Source: Saprospiraceae bacterium
GTDB lineage: Bacteria > Bacteroidota > Bacteroidia > Chitinophagales > Saprospiraceae
NCBI GenBank assembly: GCA_020627825.1
Contig: JAHDGD010000019.1
Coordinates: forward strand, 1 to 40,364
Length of the DNA: 40,364 nucleotides
Reading direction: 5' to 3'
The translations under genes and the position numbers were made by a program. Positions 31,095 to 39,729 of this stretch are shown piece after piece. The notes beneath the pieces are model-generated. The model saw nothing but the letters and a program-made list of their open reading frames with translations. It made no database searches and was not told the origin of the DNA. The stretch's first letter is position 1. Each line of letters begins with the position of its first letter.

Positions 31095-32459
31095 ATGGCA
31101 ACAGCTGAAACAAAAGTACAGCAAAGTACAAGTCAAGAAGTACAAAAAAGTAAAAGTAAAAGCCTAGCTAGTCAAGTAGATTTATTGGCTAAATATGGAG
31201 GTTTTGACTTACTAGAAATGTCAATTGAAGGCTCTCAGAACCTCAATCCTAATAGGAAAGCACGTAAACAGATTTTTTTAAATGAAGCTAGTAAAAAGAC
31301 TGATCGTGACGAACTTAAAAAGTCTTTAGAAATTTGGAAAAGTGTTCTTGAAAATAAAGATAGCTTGACAGATATGGTGGCTGAATGCGAAGATAGTTAT
31401 CATGTTTCAGAACAAAATTTAGATAAGAATTTAGCTCAAGCTGTGGAAGCTACTAGAGAGCTAGAACAGTCATATCGCTCAGTAGCATTGTTCTATAAAA
31501 ATACTGAACAATCTAAAGTTAAAAATATATCAATCATAAATGCTGAGTTAGAACAACTTCAAGATCTTGATAATACACGATTCATAGATACTATTCATGA
31601 AGAGTTAGTTTCTAACTATGACCGTTTAGATTTAAGAAATAATTATAGCTTATTAGTAATTCCTGGTTATTTAGGCAGCAATACTGTAGTAGAAAAGTGG
31701 GCAAAAATTGCGCATGAAAATAAAGTAATGCTTGTTACAGACTTTGCTCATTTGGATGAGCCTGATGACGTAATGGAAATGTTTGAGGCTGCTAACTTAA
31801 CAGGAGGTGATATCTATCGCTCAAATGTACTTATGACTTGTAATTGGTTAGTAGGTCGTGGAAGGTTTGACCAAATAAATGAAGAAGAAGACTTATTTGT
31901 CCCACCTTCAGCAGCTTTAGCAGGGAAAATTCATAAAACGTTAATGTCTCAAGTTACTGCTGGTAAAAAGTTTGGAGGAATAAACGAAGTAGATGGAGTT
32001 ACTTTTGATTTAAAGAAAAGTGAAATTGCTAACTTAGAAAACCTTGGACTTATTCCAATGGTAAATGAGTATGGAAAGGTCATGGCATTTTCAGGTAAAA
32101 CGCTCTTCAATGGTGATAATTTAGGACTACAGACTTACTCTGTTGTTCGTGTATTTGATCATGTAACAAAAGTACTTATGGATTTCTTGAACCGTAGAGC
32201 CTTTGAAAACTTTACAGCTCGTACACGCAAAGAAATTATGAATCAAGTAGTTAGGTTCTTAGATGGTATTACAGGACCTGATAAACTTATAGAAAACTTC
32301 GAAGTAAGAAGGTTTGAGCAAGATAAAGTACAAAAAGACAGAATATATATGGACATTCATTTAAAACCTTATTTTCCTGCAAAGAACTTCCTAATTAAAA
32401 TGGAAGGACAAAAAGGAGATGATGGTACAGAATGGGATACAGAATATGCTCAAAGCTAA
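31095..32459 (+). CDS. tssC: TssC, large subunit of the contractile sheath
   Basis: 454 residues, TssC/VipB family. Typical landmarks are SLLVIPGYLGSNTVVEKWAK, NVLMTCNWLVGRGRFDQIN, a PPSAALAGKI segment, and a C-terminal beta handshake region with MDIHLKPYFPAKNFLIKMEG. It pairs with TssB to form the sheath around the TssD tube. ClpV would act on its N-terminal helix. A terminator hairpin follows 33 bases downstream. Confidence 0.95.
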   Translation: MATAETKVQQSTSQEVQKSKSKSLASQVDLLAKYGGFDLLEMSIEGSQNLNPNRKARKQIFLNEASKKTDRDELKKSLEIWKSVLENKDSLTDMVAECEDSYHVSEQNLDKNLAQAVEATRELEQSYRSVALFYKNTEQSKVKNISIINAELEQLQDLDNTRFIDTIHEELVSNYDRLDLRNNYSLLVIPGYLGSNTVVEKWAKIAHENKVMLVTDFAHLDEPDDVMEMFEAANLTGGDIYRSNVLMTCNWLVGRGRFDQINEEEDLFVPPSAALAGKIHKTLMSQVTAGKKFGGINEVDGVTFDLKKSEIANLENLGLIPMVNEYGKVMAFSGKTLFNGDNLGLQTYSVVRVFDHVTKVLMDFLNRRAFENFTARTRKEIMNQVVRFLDGITGPDKLIENFEVRRFEQDKVQKDRIYMDIHLKPYFPAKNFLIKMEGQKGDDGTEWDTEYAQS

Positions 32460-32492
32460 TCTGTTTATAAAATATAGTAAAAAAACAAAAAT

Positions 32493-32516
32493 AAGGGGAT
32501 GTAAGTCCCCTTTTTT
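32493..32516 (+). terminator. Intrinsic terminator or attenuator after tssC
   Basis: Arms aagggg (32493-32498) and cccctt (32507-32512) with an eight-base loop, followed by a T run to 32516. The ATG of the next gene comes immediately after the last T, so the hairpin also forms its 5' leader. It should reduce read-through into the two downstream genes. Confidence 0.8.
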
Positions 32517-33065
32517 ATGAAAATGAAAAAAGTTTTCCTCATTTATTTAGTTCTTACACTAATAAGTTGTGTAATAAAAACAAGTCAGGCACAATCTAAT
32601 TCTACAAATAAAGATTCTCTTTCTTATCGTAAACGGGGGGTTATAGATAGCCTTAATGATAAATTAGCTAAAAAGCCATATGTATATGTAAGTCCTTACT
32701 ATTTTAGAGTTTATAATTCTGATAAAGAATATATTGCCTTTCAACTTGGTAAAAGAAAAAGAAACAAACTTTTTTTATATATAAAGGTATTTTCTCATAA
32801 TGTCTGTATAAGAAATGGGAAGGTTATTGAATTTATATTTGAAGATGGATCAGTTCAATCTTTTCAAAAAAACAAGTATCCTATTAACTGTGAGGGAGTT
32901 ATTGTTATTAGGCTTAAAAGAAAACAAAGGAAAATACTTACAAGTGGTAAGATAAAAAGCTTTATGGTATTTACTTTCCAAAAAGATTATACTTTTCATA
33001 TTACAGAGGAAGATGCTCAAAGTATTCAAAGTGATATTCATCTTCTCAAAAATTATAAGTTTTAG
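32517..33065 (+). CDS. Small exported protein of the sheath operon, function unknown
   Basis: 182 residues starting at 32517 (or 32523, two codons later). The N-terminus is a signal peptide (KKVFLIYLVLTLISC), with either lipid attachment at the Cys or signal-peptidase cleavage after SQAQ. The mature part is beta-rich and basic, with KLFLYIKVFSHNVCIRNGKV and a GVIVIRLKRKQRK strand. I do not recognise the family. Export and place in a T6SS operon make it a candidate membrane-complex lipoprotein (TssQ-like role, inferred). The start directly abuts the T run of the terminator, leaving no space for a normal ribosome-binding site. The next gene starts two bases after its stop. Confidence 0.6.
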   Translation: MKMKKVFLIYLVLTLISCVIKTSQAQSNSTNKDSLSYRKRGVIDSLNDKLAKKPYVYVSPYYFRVYNSDKEYIAFQLGKRKRNKLFLYIKVFSHNVCIRNGKVIEFIFEDGSVQSFQKNKYPINCEGVIVIRLKRKQRKILTSGKIKSFMVFTFQKDYTFHITEEDAQSIQSDIHLLKNYKF

Positions 33066-33067
33066 TT

Positions 33068-33766
33068 ATGCCTTTACCTGAATTAAACTTAAAATTGTCT
33101 ATCACAGATAATCCTGGCTCTCCTTTGTACACTGGACATGGTGAACGAGAAAAAATGGCTGCATTTGATTCACAAATGAAACAGCATACTATTAATATCA
33201 CTATTTCTCAAGAAAAAGTAGGACAGATCGAAATTCCTATTAGTCACGAGTTATGTGTAGATCAAGAAAAGGCTATTATCCCTACCTATAAAATGTTAGT
33301 TACAGATACTCTAACAGAAGAAAAAACTATATATGAAGTTACTAGAGATAATTTTTTAAATGAGAGAATAGAAAAGAAAAAAACAGGAGGTATATCTATT
33401 TTTGGAAAACGATTCTTTGCAAAAGAACGAATTTACGCACCAATGATAGCTTTTGAACCTAATAAAGAAGACATAGAAACATTTATTACTAACAAACAGA
33501 AAACATTAAAACAAGAATCACTTTATTATACTTTTCAACAGAATCAAAGTATTGTATATTTAGTAGCTGGAATTAGTGAAGATACTATTTTTGCAAATAC
33601 AGATATTAGCTATCTTTTTTATGTGAAAAATGGAGAAAAGTTTATTGGGGATATTCTGTACCGAGAAAAATTTTTAAAGCTCACTCCAACTATAAAAATT
33701 ACTCTAATAAAAAGACAAGAAAAAAATACTAGAAAAAACGCTGATAAAATCATTTATATATCATAA
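33068..33766 (+). CDS. Unknown 232-residue protein at the end of the sheath operon
   Basis: No signal peptide, no membrane segment and no family I recognise. N-terminus MPLPELNLKLSITDNPGSPL, several long beta strands (HTINITISQEKVGQIEIPIS; IYAPMIAFEPNKEDIETFI) and a basic tail (LIKRQEKNTRKNADK). It follows the exported 182-residue gene by two bases, so the two are probably coupled. A cytosolic accessory of the T6SS, or an adaptor for TssD-borne cargo, is possible but not shown. Confidence 0.55.
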   Translation: MPLPELNLKLSITDNPGSPLYTGHGEREKMAAFDSQMKQHTINITISQEKVGQIEIPISHELCVDQEKAIIPTYKMLVTDTLTEEKTIYEVTRDNFLNERIEKKKTGGISIFGKRFFAKERIYAPMIAFEPNKEDIETFITNKQKTLKQESLYYTFQQNQSIVYLVAGISEDTIFANTDISYLFYVKNGEKFIGDILYREKFLKLTPTIKITLIKRQEKNTRKNADKIIYIS

Positions 33767-33769
33767 AAT

Positions 33770-33778
33770 TTATCAACA
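33770..33778 (+). promoter_or_regulatory. DnaA-box-like site
   Basis: ttatcaaca differs by one base from the consensus TTATCCACA. It lies at the left edge of the presumed origin region. A single match in AT-rich DNA has little weight. Confidence 0.25.
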
Positions 33779-33779
33779 T

Positions 33780-33805
33780 ATCTTATAAAATATATTTTAT
33801 AAGAT
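33780..33805. repeat. 26-bp perfect palindrome after the sheath operon
   Basis: The sequence is fully self-complementary (start atcttataaaa, end ttttataagat) and lies 14 bases past the stop at 33766. It could act as a terminator or be part of the origin as an easily melted or cruciform element. Confidence 0.55.
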
Positions 33806-34066
33806 GTTAATTTTAACAATTTTAAAGGGAGGGAGAAAGAAGCAAAAGACTAAGAAAATATCAAAAAAGTTTGAGAAGATTTTTTGAAGAGTAATTAATG
33901 TGTACTTTGTCTGTACTCTGTTAAAATAAAAATAGCTATTCTTTCCTTGTCTAAGTATGACAATGAGCAAGATCTTCTTAGTGGCAACACCTCTGCAATA
34001 AAATGATAAAGAAATAATTGGTAATGGAGGCTTTATATCTACTCTATCTTTATTTCATTCATGATT

Positions 34067-34146
34067 CATCTATTTTCATTAGTGTTCCATCTATTCACAT
34101 CCATGTTTCATCTATTAACATCTATTTTTATCTTTATTCATCTACT
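34067..34146 (+). repeat. Iteron-like repeats CATCTATT, helically phased
   Basis: Copies at 34067-34074, 34088-34095, 34109-34116, 34119-34126 and (CATCTACT) 34139-34146. Starts are 21, 21, 10 and 20 bases apart, that is two, two, one and two helical turns, so all face the same side of the DNA. This is how Rep-binding iterons are set out in theta plasmids. Confidence 0.6.
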
Positions 34147-34331
34147 GGGAAATGGTCAAAATATAGATCCAAATGGAAAAAATTTTTAAGTGCCTAGAAT
34201 ATTACACTGTTTTTACATACCTTTGCTAGTAGTCTTTTTATTTGCTAAAGGGTTTAGAAACTCCAAAAAATGAAAAGACTCTCATATAATCTATTTTTAA
34301 CTACTAATTTACTTAAGTAGCAAATAGACAC

Positions 34332-34367
34332 AAAAAAGCCTTCTGATGTTGGAAGCATCAAAAGGCT
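34332..34367 (-). terminator. Hairpin with minus-strand T run upstream of rep
   Basis: Arms agccttctgatg (34337-34348) and catcaaaaggct (34356-34367) pair with a single mismatch. On the minus strand the stem is followed by six T. No minus-strand gene lies upstream, so it may end a short antisense RNA that starts near the rep start codon. Confidence 0.55.
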
Positions 34368-34441
34368 AGAATATTTTTAGCAAACTCAGATGAACAAGGG
34401 TTTCAAAAATGAATTTGTGTTGGTTCGCTAATTCTTAGATA

Positions 34442-34461
34442 AGTTAGTACAATTACTAACT
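34442..34461. promoter_or_regulatory. Inverted repeat at the rep start codon
   Basis: agttagt (34442-34448) and actaact (34455-34461) are perfect arms around a six-base loop, one base before the ATG at 34463. It could be an operator for autoregulation or an mRNA stem that limits rep translation. Confidence 0.45.
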
Positions 34462-34462
34462 C

Positions 34463-37400
34463 ATGTTTACAACGACAAAGTTACGTAAAAGTTTGCGCAA
34501 TGCAAATTTTTACGACAAAGTTCGTACTTTTTCTAACGAACATGCATTTTGTTCATACATCAAAGGACTTGCCTATCACACAGATAGATACACTTTAGCG
34601 TGGCAAGAAATGGGCTTCTCACACAAAGAAGGAATAAAATCCTACCACAGAAGCCCACAACGACTTCACAAAAAGAAAAAATCTTTTCTTATCTCTGATA
34701 CGGGAAACTACTGTGATTTCTACACAGGAGAAAGTGGAAGTTTCCTTGATTTCCTTCAACAAGAGAAAAATTTTACTACCGAAAAGTCTTTAGAATGGCT
34801 GGCTCATCTTTATGGATGCTATGACTATCAAATTGGAAAAAAAGATAACTTTGAAAGGCAAATATATTTCAATAGCAGTGAAAAGGATAAAAATAATGCT
34901 GCACTAACCTATTTTCGCTCTCGCATCTACAAAGAGCTTGGACTAGACAAAGAAACAGCAACCTCTTACTTTTCTCCAGCTCTAGGTCAGCACAAAGGTA
35001 TTTCCATTGCCTATACTGATATTGAAGGAAGAACTATTTTTGACAAAGAGAAACCTTTTGAACGTATTCGTTTGGCTTCTCCTTACAAAAATAAAGAGGG
35101 AAAAACGACCAAATACCTCAGTCCTAAGGGAGCAGCTACCTATCCTTATCTGACAGCTCTTGCAAATGCACCTATCACTACACAAGAGCAAAATACACTT
35201 TTTATTACTGAGGGAGAGTTTAAAGCCTTTTTTGGTGTACAGAAACTCGGTTTACCTTTTGTTGGTTTGGGAGGTATTTCACTCACAGCCCAAACAGATA
35301 AAAATGAGCTAGGTAAAACTATCTATAATTCGGCTAGATTTGATGACTACCTTTTAAAAACCATTGAAAAATTTGGCTATAAAAGCATTCATTTACTGTT
35401 TGATGCAGATACATTTGATAACCAAAGTAAAGAGAATAGACATCTCCAGTTTTTTGCTGCCATCAAAAAGGCATTTATTGCCTCACAAAAACTAGAGCTA
35501 GAATTTACTTTTTCTATTATCAATCCTCTTTCTAATGCCAAAGGATTAGATGATTTAAGTAAAAATTTCACACCCTTAGAAATTCGCAAAAACTTACTAC
35601 AAACTACTCATCATAACCCTCTATTTCAGCATTTTAGATTTGACACAAAGAAAAGTGTAAATGAAAATCTATTTCTTTTACAAAATGCCTTTTTAGCTAG
35701 TCAAAAAGTGCCTAAAACACCAAAAACAGTAAAAATCATAGGTTTTTTAGGCAATCAACTTTTGGAAAATGAGGAATTTTTGAATGATTTAAAAACGCAG
35801 GAATATACCCTTTTAGAAGCTCCCACAGGGATAGGAAAATCGTATTTTGTAAAACATCATTTGGCAGAATTTGCCTATGAAAAAGGTTATACGGTACTTT
35901 TTGCTTCCCCTAGAAATGTCATTGCCAAACAACAAGCTATTGATGTGCAAGGAGAAAATGATAAAATTGTCTTTACAGCTGATACACAGACACAAGCGAT
36001 TGAAAGGCTCAAAACAGAAGAACAGCTAGATATTGTCTATACTAATTTTGATAAACTCGCTGATGCCTACCACATCTTGACACAGTTTCATCATAAAAAA
36101 GTGCTTTTAGTGATTGATGAGCAGCATTTGATTACTGGAGACAGCACATTTAGAGATAAAGTCATTACAAGTGTTTTAGATACGTTAAAACTGAATCCTA
36201 CCAACCTTCTAATGAGTGCTACGCCAACACAAATGTATCTGTTTGGAGAAAAAATTAGCCATTGGAAAGTAGTGGCAAAAGACAAAGCTCCTTATCAAAA
36301 GCCAAGTTTGATATTTTGTTCAGATAAAAAAATGAAACAGTTCGCTTTTGAAAAAACAAAAGAATTAGTAGAACAAAATCAGCGTGTCATTTTGCATCTC
36401 AATAGCTTAGAACAAGCTAAAGTTGTTAAAAATCTATTAGAAAAACAGAAAATAGGTGTGCATCTATTTGCTTCACAAGGACTTACTCCTACTCAGCAAG
36501 AGAATTTTGAGCACATTCAAAGACAATCCACTTTTCATTGGAAGGATAATAAAAAAGTCATCATTACCACTTCTGTACTGGAAACAGGATTTAACATTTC
36601 CACAGACAGAAAAACAGCTATGCTCTATTTTAATAAAACACAAAGAGGGTTTGACAATACAGCCTACAGACAGTTTATTGCTAGAGTCAGAAATTATGAT
36701 GAATTTGAAGTAGAAAATACAATTATTACACAAAACTCTTCTTATTTTTTGCCTTCAGAACATCTCGTGTTAAGCTATGACTATAAGAAACGCATTACTT
36801 TTTTAGAAAATGAAAAAGCGCATCATAATAGACAATATCTTCTGCAAAAGGAATTAGAGGGAGATGTTTTTGTAAATTACCAAAAGGAGGAACTAAAAAC
36901 TTCAATGAGTAAGGGATTGTATTTTGATAGAGAAAAAGAGCAATTTGAAATTAGCTATACTGATGTTTTTGCTGACTACACACACAACAAAAATAGACAG
37001 GGAAGTCCTTACTTTGAAAACCCTAAACAGATATTATTCTACGAACAGAAAGTGAACAATGAAATTTCACAGCTAGAACAGATTAAAGCTGCTGAGAGAG
37101 AAAAAGCAGAGGGAGAAATTGCTTATCTTTTTGTAAATGACTTTGAAAAACTCATTGTTTCAGTAGAGCAGCACACCAGTGATGTAAAACTAAAATCAAA
37201 GCTCAAAAACAGTTTTTCAGAAGAAGCTACCACTCTTACACCTTTACAGCTCTTACTGGCAGAGCAGCTTCTAAAACATTATCTCTATCTTTTGAGAGTG
37301 CAGAAAATCAAAAATATAAGAGATTTCCCTACTTTAAAAACCATTTTAGTAGATACCCAACAACTCACTTTTAGAAAGACGAATGACCTTCGAAAACGAA

Positions 37401-37771
37401 AAAATCAATTTACAGCCTATACACTTCTCTTAAGAAGAGAAAAGGAATATCGTTTGGGAATTTCTGAATCGATGCAAGTAAAAGAATATGAGCGTATTGT
37501 AGAAACTGTTAGTAAACTAGAAGGGCAAACTCTCACAGCTGAGGAAATTACAAAGCAAATTAATCGTTCGCAGCACCAATATAAACGCTATACTAAGCGA
37601 AAACTGTTAGAACTCCTCAACCTACTTTGTCATCTCAAACGAAGTGCAAAAGTAATAGAAGGTAAGAAAACCTATTACTATACTTTTGAGGGTAAAAAAG
37701 ACATTCAGAGTGCATTAAATGAGCTTTTAGAACATTTTGAAGAGGAAACTACAACCAATCAAAAGACATAG
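34463..37771 (+). CDS. Replication protein: primase (Toprim-type) fused to an SF2 helicase
   Basis: 1102 residues. N-terminal about 125 residues resemble the entry of plasmid primases (ISDTGNYCDFYTGESGSFLD). A Toprim-like domain of the DUF3854 kind follows: FITEGEFKAFFGVQKLG with Glu at about 250, and LLFDAD at 311-316. A superfamily 2 helicase part comes next, with motif I APTGIGKS (453-460), motif II DEQH (552-555), motif III SAT (585-587) and motif VI QFIARVR (737-743). The C-terminal about 350 residues are charged and helical, possibly DNA-binding. It sits next to iteron-like repeats, so it is the likely initiator/primase/helicase of the plasmid. A separate Rep initiator is not seen. Confidence 0.8.
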   Translation: MFTTTKLRKSLRNANFYDKVRTFSNEHAFCSYIKGLAYHTDRYTLAWQEMGFSHKEGIKSYHRSPQRLHKKKKSFLISDTGNYCDFYTGESGSFLDFLQQEKNFTTEKSLEWLAHLYGCYDYQIGKKDNFERQIYFNSSEKDKNNAALTYFRSRIYKELGLDKETATSYFSPALGQHKGISIAYTDIEGRTIFDKEKPFERIRLASPYKNKEGKTTKYLSPKGAATYPYLTALANAPITTQEQNTLFITEGEFKAFFGVQKLGLPFVGLGGISLTAQTDKNELGKTIYNSARFDDYLLKTIEKFGYKSIHLLFDADTFDNQSKENRHLQFFAAIKKAFIASQKLELEFTFSIINPLSNAKGLDDLSKNFTPLEIRKNLLQTTHHNPLFQHFRFDTKKSVNENLFLLQNAFLASQKVPKTPKTVKIIGFLGNQLLENEEFLNDLKTQEYTLLEAPTGIGKSYFVKHHLAEFAYEKGYTVLFASPRNVIAKQQAIDVQGENDKIVFTADTQTQAIERLKTEEQLDIVYTNFDKLADAYHILTQFHHKKVLLVIDEQHLITGDSTFRDKVITSVLDTLKLNPTNLLMSATPTQMYLFGEKISHWKVVAKDKAPYQKPSLIFCSDKKMKQFAFEKTKELVEQNQRVILHLNSLEQAKVVKNLLEKQKIGVHLFASQGLTPTQQENFEHIQRQSTFHWKDNKKVIITTSVLETGFNISTDRKTAMLYFNKTQRGFDNTAYRQFIARVRNYDEFEVENTIITQNSSYFLPSEHLVLSYDYKKRITFLENEKAHHNRQYLLQKELEGDVFVNYQKEELKTSMSKGLYFDREKEQFEISYTDVFADYTHNKNRQGSPYFENPKQILFYEQKVNNEISQLEQIKAAEREKAEGEIAYLFVNDFEKLIVSVEQHTSDVKLKSKLKNSFSEEATTLTPLQLLLAEQLLKHYLYLLRVQKIKNIRDFPTLKTILVDTQQLTFRKTNDLRKRKNQFTAYTLLLRREKEYRLGISESMQVKEYERIVETVSKLEGQTLTAEEITKQINRSQHQYKRYTKRKLLELLNLLCHLKRSAKVIEGKKTYYYTFEGKKDIQSALNELLEHFEEETTTNQKT

Positions 37772-37868
37772 ATTAACCTGAGTTTACTTATACAATATCA
37801 CACTAATTTATATCCATACAAGAAAAAAAATAAACTACATACTGTTCTATTTTGACAAAAGAAACAAA

Positions 37869-37901
37869 CCAATATTTCAATACTACAATTTGAAATACTG
37901 G
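37869..37901. terminator. Bidirectional hairpin between rep and dinD
   Basis: Arms tatttcaa (37873-37880) and ttgaaata (37890-37897), extended by cca/tgg at the base. It lies between two convergent genes, so it can end transcripts from both sides, although the flanking T runs are weak. Confidence 0.55.
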
Positions 37902-37910
37902 CTGTTACAT

Positions 37911-38747
37911 CTATTTTTTCTTTTTTCCTTTGAGTAGTTTTTTACGTTCAGATTCTAGCCTACGTTTTACCTTTTTGGCATCTTCGGCAGCAGGTAGTTC
38001 TTCTGGAACAATACCACGACGTATCAAAACTTGACGTATTTCATCGTTATTTATAGAATGTTCGTCTGCTATTTGATTTGTTCCTTGAAGATTTTTGTTT
38101 TTGATGTTGTAATTGGTAATATTGGTAGCGAGTTCTTTACCAGTTAATAAAGGTGTTTCAAGATAATCTGCTAGTGGTCTTCCTTTTGGAACAGAGAGTT
38201 TATTTTTCATCTCCTGTGTAGTTTTGCCTCCAAAAAAGGCTTTGTCTCCCATTGCACGAATATATCCAAATCCTTTTCCATCTACACCATGTTCAAAAGC
38301 AAGTTGAGAGAGTAGTTTTTCTGATACAGTAAGTTTATCACGCTCTCTAAGGCGTTCTATTTCCTCTAGTCTCTTTTCTACTAATTCTTGTTTTCTGGTC
38401 TGTAGAGCAAAATAACTTTGAGCAAAAGCTATTTCTTCTTTATTTGGGTCGCCATTTTGGGCAATTAGGTAGCAGGCATAACGAGTAAGGGCATAATCCT
38501 TTAATGTTCGCTTTGTTTTGCTACCTATTTCGACCATTTTGCTGACCTCAGCAAAATGGTCTGATTCATTCTGAGAGGAGTTTTTTACTGATATTGCAGC
38601 TTTTTGAATTACCTTTTCAAAATTTCTCCATTGAGTATATTGAAAAAGATTTTGTAAGTCTCTAGCTGACCAAAATTCTACTCCCTCTACTTCGTCTTTG
38701 AGACTTTCTAATTGCTCAAATAAATGATTGAATTGTGATTTATTCAT
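37911..38747 (-). CDS. dinD: DinD-like DNA-damage-inducible protein D
   Basis: 278 residues, DinD family. Recognisable stretches are FWSARDLQNLFQYTQWRNFE followed by KVIQKA (Bro-N-like start), KDYALTRYACYLIAQNGDP, ALQTRKQELVEKRLEEIERL, and GVDGKGFGYIRAMGDKAFFG. In E. coli DinD is an SOS protein that acts on RecA filaments. The C-terminus is a basic tail (RRLESERKKLLKGKKKK). It is a single gene, convergent with rep and divergent from parA. A LexA-type operator was not found upstream. On a plasmid it may modulate recombination or the host SOS response. Confidence 0.85.
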   Translation of the reverse strand: MNKSQFNHLFEQLESLKDEVEGVEFWSARDLQNLFQYTQWRNFEKVIQKAAISVKNSSQNESDHFAEVSKMVEIGSKTKRTLKDYALTRYACYLIAQNGDPNKEEIAFAQSYFALQTRKQELVEKRLEEIERLRERDKLTVSEKLLSQLAFEHGVDGKGFGYIRAMGDKAFFGGKTTQEMKNKLSVPKGRPLADYLETPLLTGKELATNITNYNIKNKNLQGTNQIADEHSINNDEIRQVLIRRGIVPEELPAAEDAKKVKRRLESERKKLLKGKKKK

Positions 38748-38791
38748 AATAGAATACTTTAAACTTCTAAAAATATTATTAGTTATATTTC

Positions 38792-38848
38792 TATAAAGTT
38801 AGAAAACTTATTTAAAAAAATAGATTTATAGAAAAATATTTTTCTAAC
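38792..38848. repeat. Nested inverted repeats upstream of parA
   Basis: taaagttagaaaa and its complement ttttctaacttta flank this block. Inside is the 18-bp perfect palindrome TAGAAAAATATTTTTCTA (38829-38846). The TAGAAAAATA word recurs at 39972 and 40058, on the other side of the par genes. Candidate centromere (parS) or operator sites. Confidence 0.5.
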
Positions 38849-39045
38849 TTTATTCTTATAAGTGATTGATAATTTCCAATATAGTGATTTTAAAGCAATA
38901 AATTATTACTTTTACAGTATGTTTAACCATTATTTTTCGTTTGTCAATATTTCTACTAAGTTATTTTTCTAGTAAAATAGAAAATAAAAATTCTTAATTA
39001 ATAGAAATATTCTTTATATTGTCAATCAAAATCATAAGTTAGTCT

Positions 39046-39729
39046 ATGGCAAAAATTATCGCTTTCGGAAATCGAAAAGGAGGAGTAGGCAAATCTACTC
39101 TTACACTTCTTACAGCTACAGCTATTTCATCTGCTCCCTTCAATAAAAAGGTATTGGTCATTGATGCAGATGACCAGCAGAGTTTAGTTCGGTATAGGAA
39201 TGAAGATGTAACAGAAAACTTGGAGGCAGAACTTCCTTACAAAATCATTTCTTGCTTAGGAGATATAAATAAGTTACATGATACTCTCAAAAGAGCGAGT
39301 ACAACACATGACTATATTTTTATAGATGTAGCAGGACGATTGGATGAGTTTACTAAAAAAGTATTGTTTTATGTTGATGTATTGGGAGTGCCTTTTCAAG
39401 CAGGGAATTTTGCCTTAGAATCTACCTTTGATTATATTCAATTTGCTTTGAATGTTTCTCAAAAACGAGTGGCCAACAAAATGTCTGCTATAAAACTGAT
39501 TGGTTTTGTGAATATGTATATGAAACGTCGTGTTCGCTCGAAGGATATACGAGAAAGTCTAGAAGCTTTTGAAAATCATCTTAACGTAATGGATAATAAT
39601 TTAGGTTTCTATTCTGCTTTTATGGATGCTTCTACTTTAGAAACTGTTTATGAGAAAGAAGCTAAAGATACAGCAAAAACAAACTTTATAAAATGGTTAA
39701 ACGAATTTATTAAACTAGCTCAATTATGA
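39046..39729 (+). CDS. parA: ParA-type partition ATPase
   Basis: 227 residues, small ParA of the type Ib (ParF-like) class without an N-terminal helix-turn-helix. Deviant Walker A KGGVGKST (11-18, with Lys 11 and Lys 16), the A' strand VLVIDADDQQS (Asp 40) and the later FIDVAGRLDEF (Walker B) are intact. It moves the plasmid along the nucleoid together with the small partner encoded next. The stop overlaps the next start as ATGA. Confidence 0.92.
   Translation: MAKIIAFGNRKGGVGKSTLTLLTATAISSAPFNKKVLVIDADDQQSLVRYRNEDVTENLEAELPYKIISCLGDINKLHDTLKRASTTHDYIFIDVAGRLDEFTKKVLFYVDVLGVPFQAGNFALESTFDYIQFALNVSQKRVANKMSAIKLIGFVNMYMKRRVRSKDIRESLEAFENHLNVMDNNLGFYSAFMDASTLETVYEKEAKDTAKTNFIKWLNEFIKLAQL

Larger units (their letters stand above)
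33806..34462. other. Candidate replication origin region
   Basis: About 650 bases with no gene, between the T6SS operon and the Rep gene. It contains five copies of CATCTATT (34067-34146), a hairpin at 34337-34367 whose T run is on the minus strand, and an inverted repeat touching the Rep start codon. Position and repeats suggest the plasmid origin and copy control. Confidence 0.55.

Noticed and set aside
8082..33766. Phage tail or extracellular contractile injection system instead of T6SS
   Set aside because: TssK, TssN, TssO and the other membrane-complex-type proteins, ClpV, VgrG and Hcp-type TssD are present, and no phage structural, tail-fibre or capsid genes are seen.
34067..34146. Short direct repeats as a CRISPR array
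   Set aside because: The repeat unit is only eight bases with 10-21 base spacing, no spacers of 25-40 bases and no cas genes. Iterons fit better.
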